In this document: in pieces, positions 5,324 to 6,328 of the stretch
How the letters are laid out: each line of letters begins with the position of its first letter
How positions within the stretch are numbered: position 1 is the stretch's first letter
Assembly: GCA_026394025.1 (NCBI GenBank)
Contig: JAPKZC010000116.1
Location: 1-6,328, forward strand
Reading direction: 5' to 3'
From: Candidatus Solibacter sp.
Lineage (GTDB): Bacteria > Acidobacteriota > Terriglobia > Bryobacterales > Bryobacteraceae
Length of the DNA: 6,328 bases
Translations under genes and position numbers: made by a program
The notes under the pieces: model-generated
The model's database searches: none
Seen by the model: only the letters and a program-made list of their open reading frames with translations
Told to the model about the DNA's origin: nothing

Positions 5324-6328
5324 ATGCGCACAGTAACTCTACCCGTCCTGATAGTCCTATTCGTCCTGCAAGCCCGGCCGGCGAACAATTTCGCCCTTAC
5401 CGTCGACAACATCATGCGCGGTCCCGCCCTGGTTGGCTATGAACCCACCGGCGTTCGCTGGTCTCACGACAGCAGCCGCATCCTCTTCCAGTGGAAGCAG
5501 AACACCGACAAGGAAATCGCGCCCATGGACACCTACTCCGTCAACCGCGACGGCAGCGGACTGCGCAAACTCACCGACGAAGAGGTCCGGCAACTCCCTC
5601 CCGCGTCCGGTGATACCACCAAAGACAAGCGCCTCATGGTCTACTCCAGCGCCGGCGATCTCTATACCCTGGACAACAACACCGGCAAGATCACCCAACT
5701 CACCAAGACCACCGATGCCGAAGCCAATCCCCGCTTCACCCAGGACGGCAAGCGCATTTCCTTCACCCGCGCCGGCAACCTCTACGCGATGACGCTGGAT
5801 AGCGCCTCGCTTGTGCAACTCACCGATATCCGCGCCGCCGCCGCGCCTGCCACCGCGGCCCCGGCAGCCGGCGGCGGGCGTGGACAGGGCGGCTTGGGCG
5901 GGGGCCGAGGGCAGGGAGGCGGCGGACGCGGCAGTGCCGCCGATGCGCCCCCCGAACCGCGCGGCAGCGACAGTCAGGAGTATCTCAAGAAGGAACAGAA
6001 GGAACTCCTCCAGGTGGTCCGCGACCGCGTCGAACAGCGCGAAACGCAGCAGAAGAAGCGCGTACAGGACCCCCGCAAGCCCTTCACCCTGCAGGCGCGG
6101 CAGACCGCCGGCTCGCTGCAACTCACGCCCGATGAAAAGTACGTCATCGTCTCCGTCTTCGAATCGGCCGCCATGCCCGCCAAGAGCACCATCGTTCCCA
6201 ACTACATTACCGACAGTGTGTACACCGAAGACATCCCCGCCCGCTCCAATGTCGGCGATACGCAGGGTACCTCGCGTCTCGCCATCCTCAGCGTAGAGAC
6301 CGGCGAAGTGAAGTGGCTGGATCACGGC
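5324..6328 (+). CDS. Exported S9-family (DPP IV-like) peptidase, N-terminal part (runs off the window)
   Basis: There are 335 codons with no stop before the right edge. MRTVTLPVLIVLFVLQARPA (1-20) is a signal peptide. The following NNFALTVDNIMRGPALVGYEP, GVRWSHDSSRILFQWKQ (43-59) and DTYSVNRDGSGLRKLTDEE (69-87) match acidobacterial S9 (prolyl oligopeptidase/DPP IV N-terminal) proteins as I know them. Propeller-type repeats follow: GDLYTLDNNTGKITQLTK (111-128), PRFTQDGKRISFTRAGNLYA (136-155) and LQLTPDEKYVIVSV (265-278). Residues 183-203 are a Gly/Arg/Gln insert, then a charged helix (about 217-247) rich in Lys, Glu and Arg. The Ser-Asp-His catalytic domain should lie downstream, outside the window, so peptidase activity is inferred from the family. 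The start is chosen for the signal peptide; no ribosome site precedes it. Confidence 0.8.
   Translation, partial: MRTVTLPVLIVLFVLQARPANNFALTVDNIMRGPALVGYEPTGVRWSHDSSRILFQWKQNTDKEIAPMDTYSVNRDGSGLRKLTDEEVRQLPPASGDTTKDKRLMVYSSAGDLYTLDNNTGKITQLTKTTDAEANPRFTQDGKRISFTRAGNLYAMTLDSASLVQLTDIRAAAAPATAAPAAGGGRGQGGLGGGRGQGGGGRGSAADAPPEPRGSDSQEYLKKEQKELLQVVRDRVEQRETQQKKRVQDPRKPFTLQARQTAGSLQLTPDEKYVIVSVFESAAMPAKSTIVPNYITDSVYTEDIPARSNVGDTQGTSRLAILSVETGEVKWLDHG

Noticed and set aside
5357..6325. Long minus-strand frame opposite the S9 peptidase
   Set aside because: Gly-rich shadow of the + strand gene, which has a signal peptide and S9 propeller motifs.
1..6328. CRISPR array or phage-defence gene cluster
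   Set aside because: No regularly spaced repeats beyond the two-copy IS repeat and no nuclease or defence-type gene. The caspase here is exported, unlike the cytoplasmic caspases of known defence systems.

Overview
The window looks like a chromosomal segment of an Acidobacteriota soil bacterium, most like the Solibacter/Bryobacter group. The evidence is high GC with codons strongly biased to C in the third position, secreted proteins ending their signal peptides in ...AQ, DUF4384 proteins next to a caspase-PEGA-TPR protein, and a Gly-rich S9 peptidase. This placement is inference from protein style, not from a marker gene.

Bases 1-286 are mobile-element debris. Reading leftward, a 27-bp 3' end of a tRNA gene (best match tRNA-Thr, 260-286) abuts the end of an IS256-family element (142-259). 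That element's transposase is cut after about 21 codons by the end of a second IS (1-141), whose own transposase (ISNCY/IS1202-like) starts at 48 and leaves the window. Bases 287-435 are a non-coding leader.

Bases 436-4086 form a tight three-gene + strand operon: two exported DUF4384 proteins (overlapping by ATGA), then, 4 bases later, an exported 717-aa protein with a caspase-like C14 domain (His162/Cys212, with an EF-hand-type loop near its end), a PEGA domain and a C-terminal TPR array. The likely theme is an envelope or periplasmic caspase-like protease with DUF4384 accessory proteins. The signal peptide of the caspase gene carries an in-frame double hairpin (1964-2003) that resembles a REP-type repeat.

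Bases 4206-5152 on the minus strand hold a two-gene unit: a six-TM membrane protein of unknown function followed (ATGA overlap) by a 102-aa winged-helix regulator. An imperfect 31-bp inverted repeat just upstream of the pair is a candidate operator.

From 5324 to the window end runs the N-terminal part of an exported S9-family (DPP IV-like) peptidase, divergent from the membrane-protein gene and open at the right edge. Its catalytic domain is not in the window.
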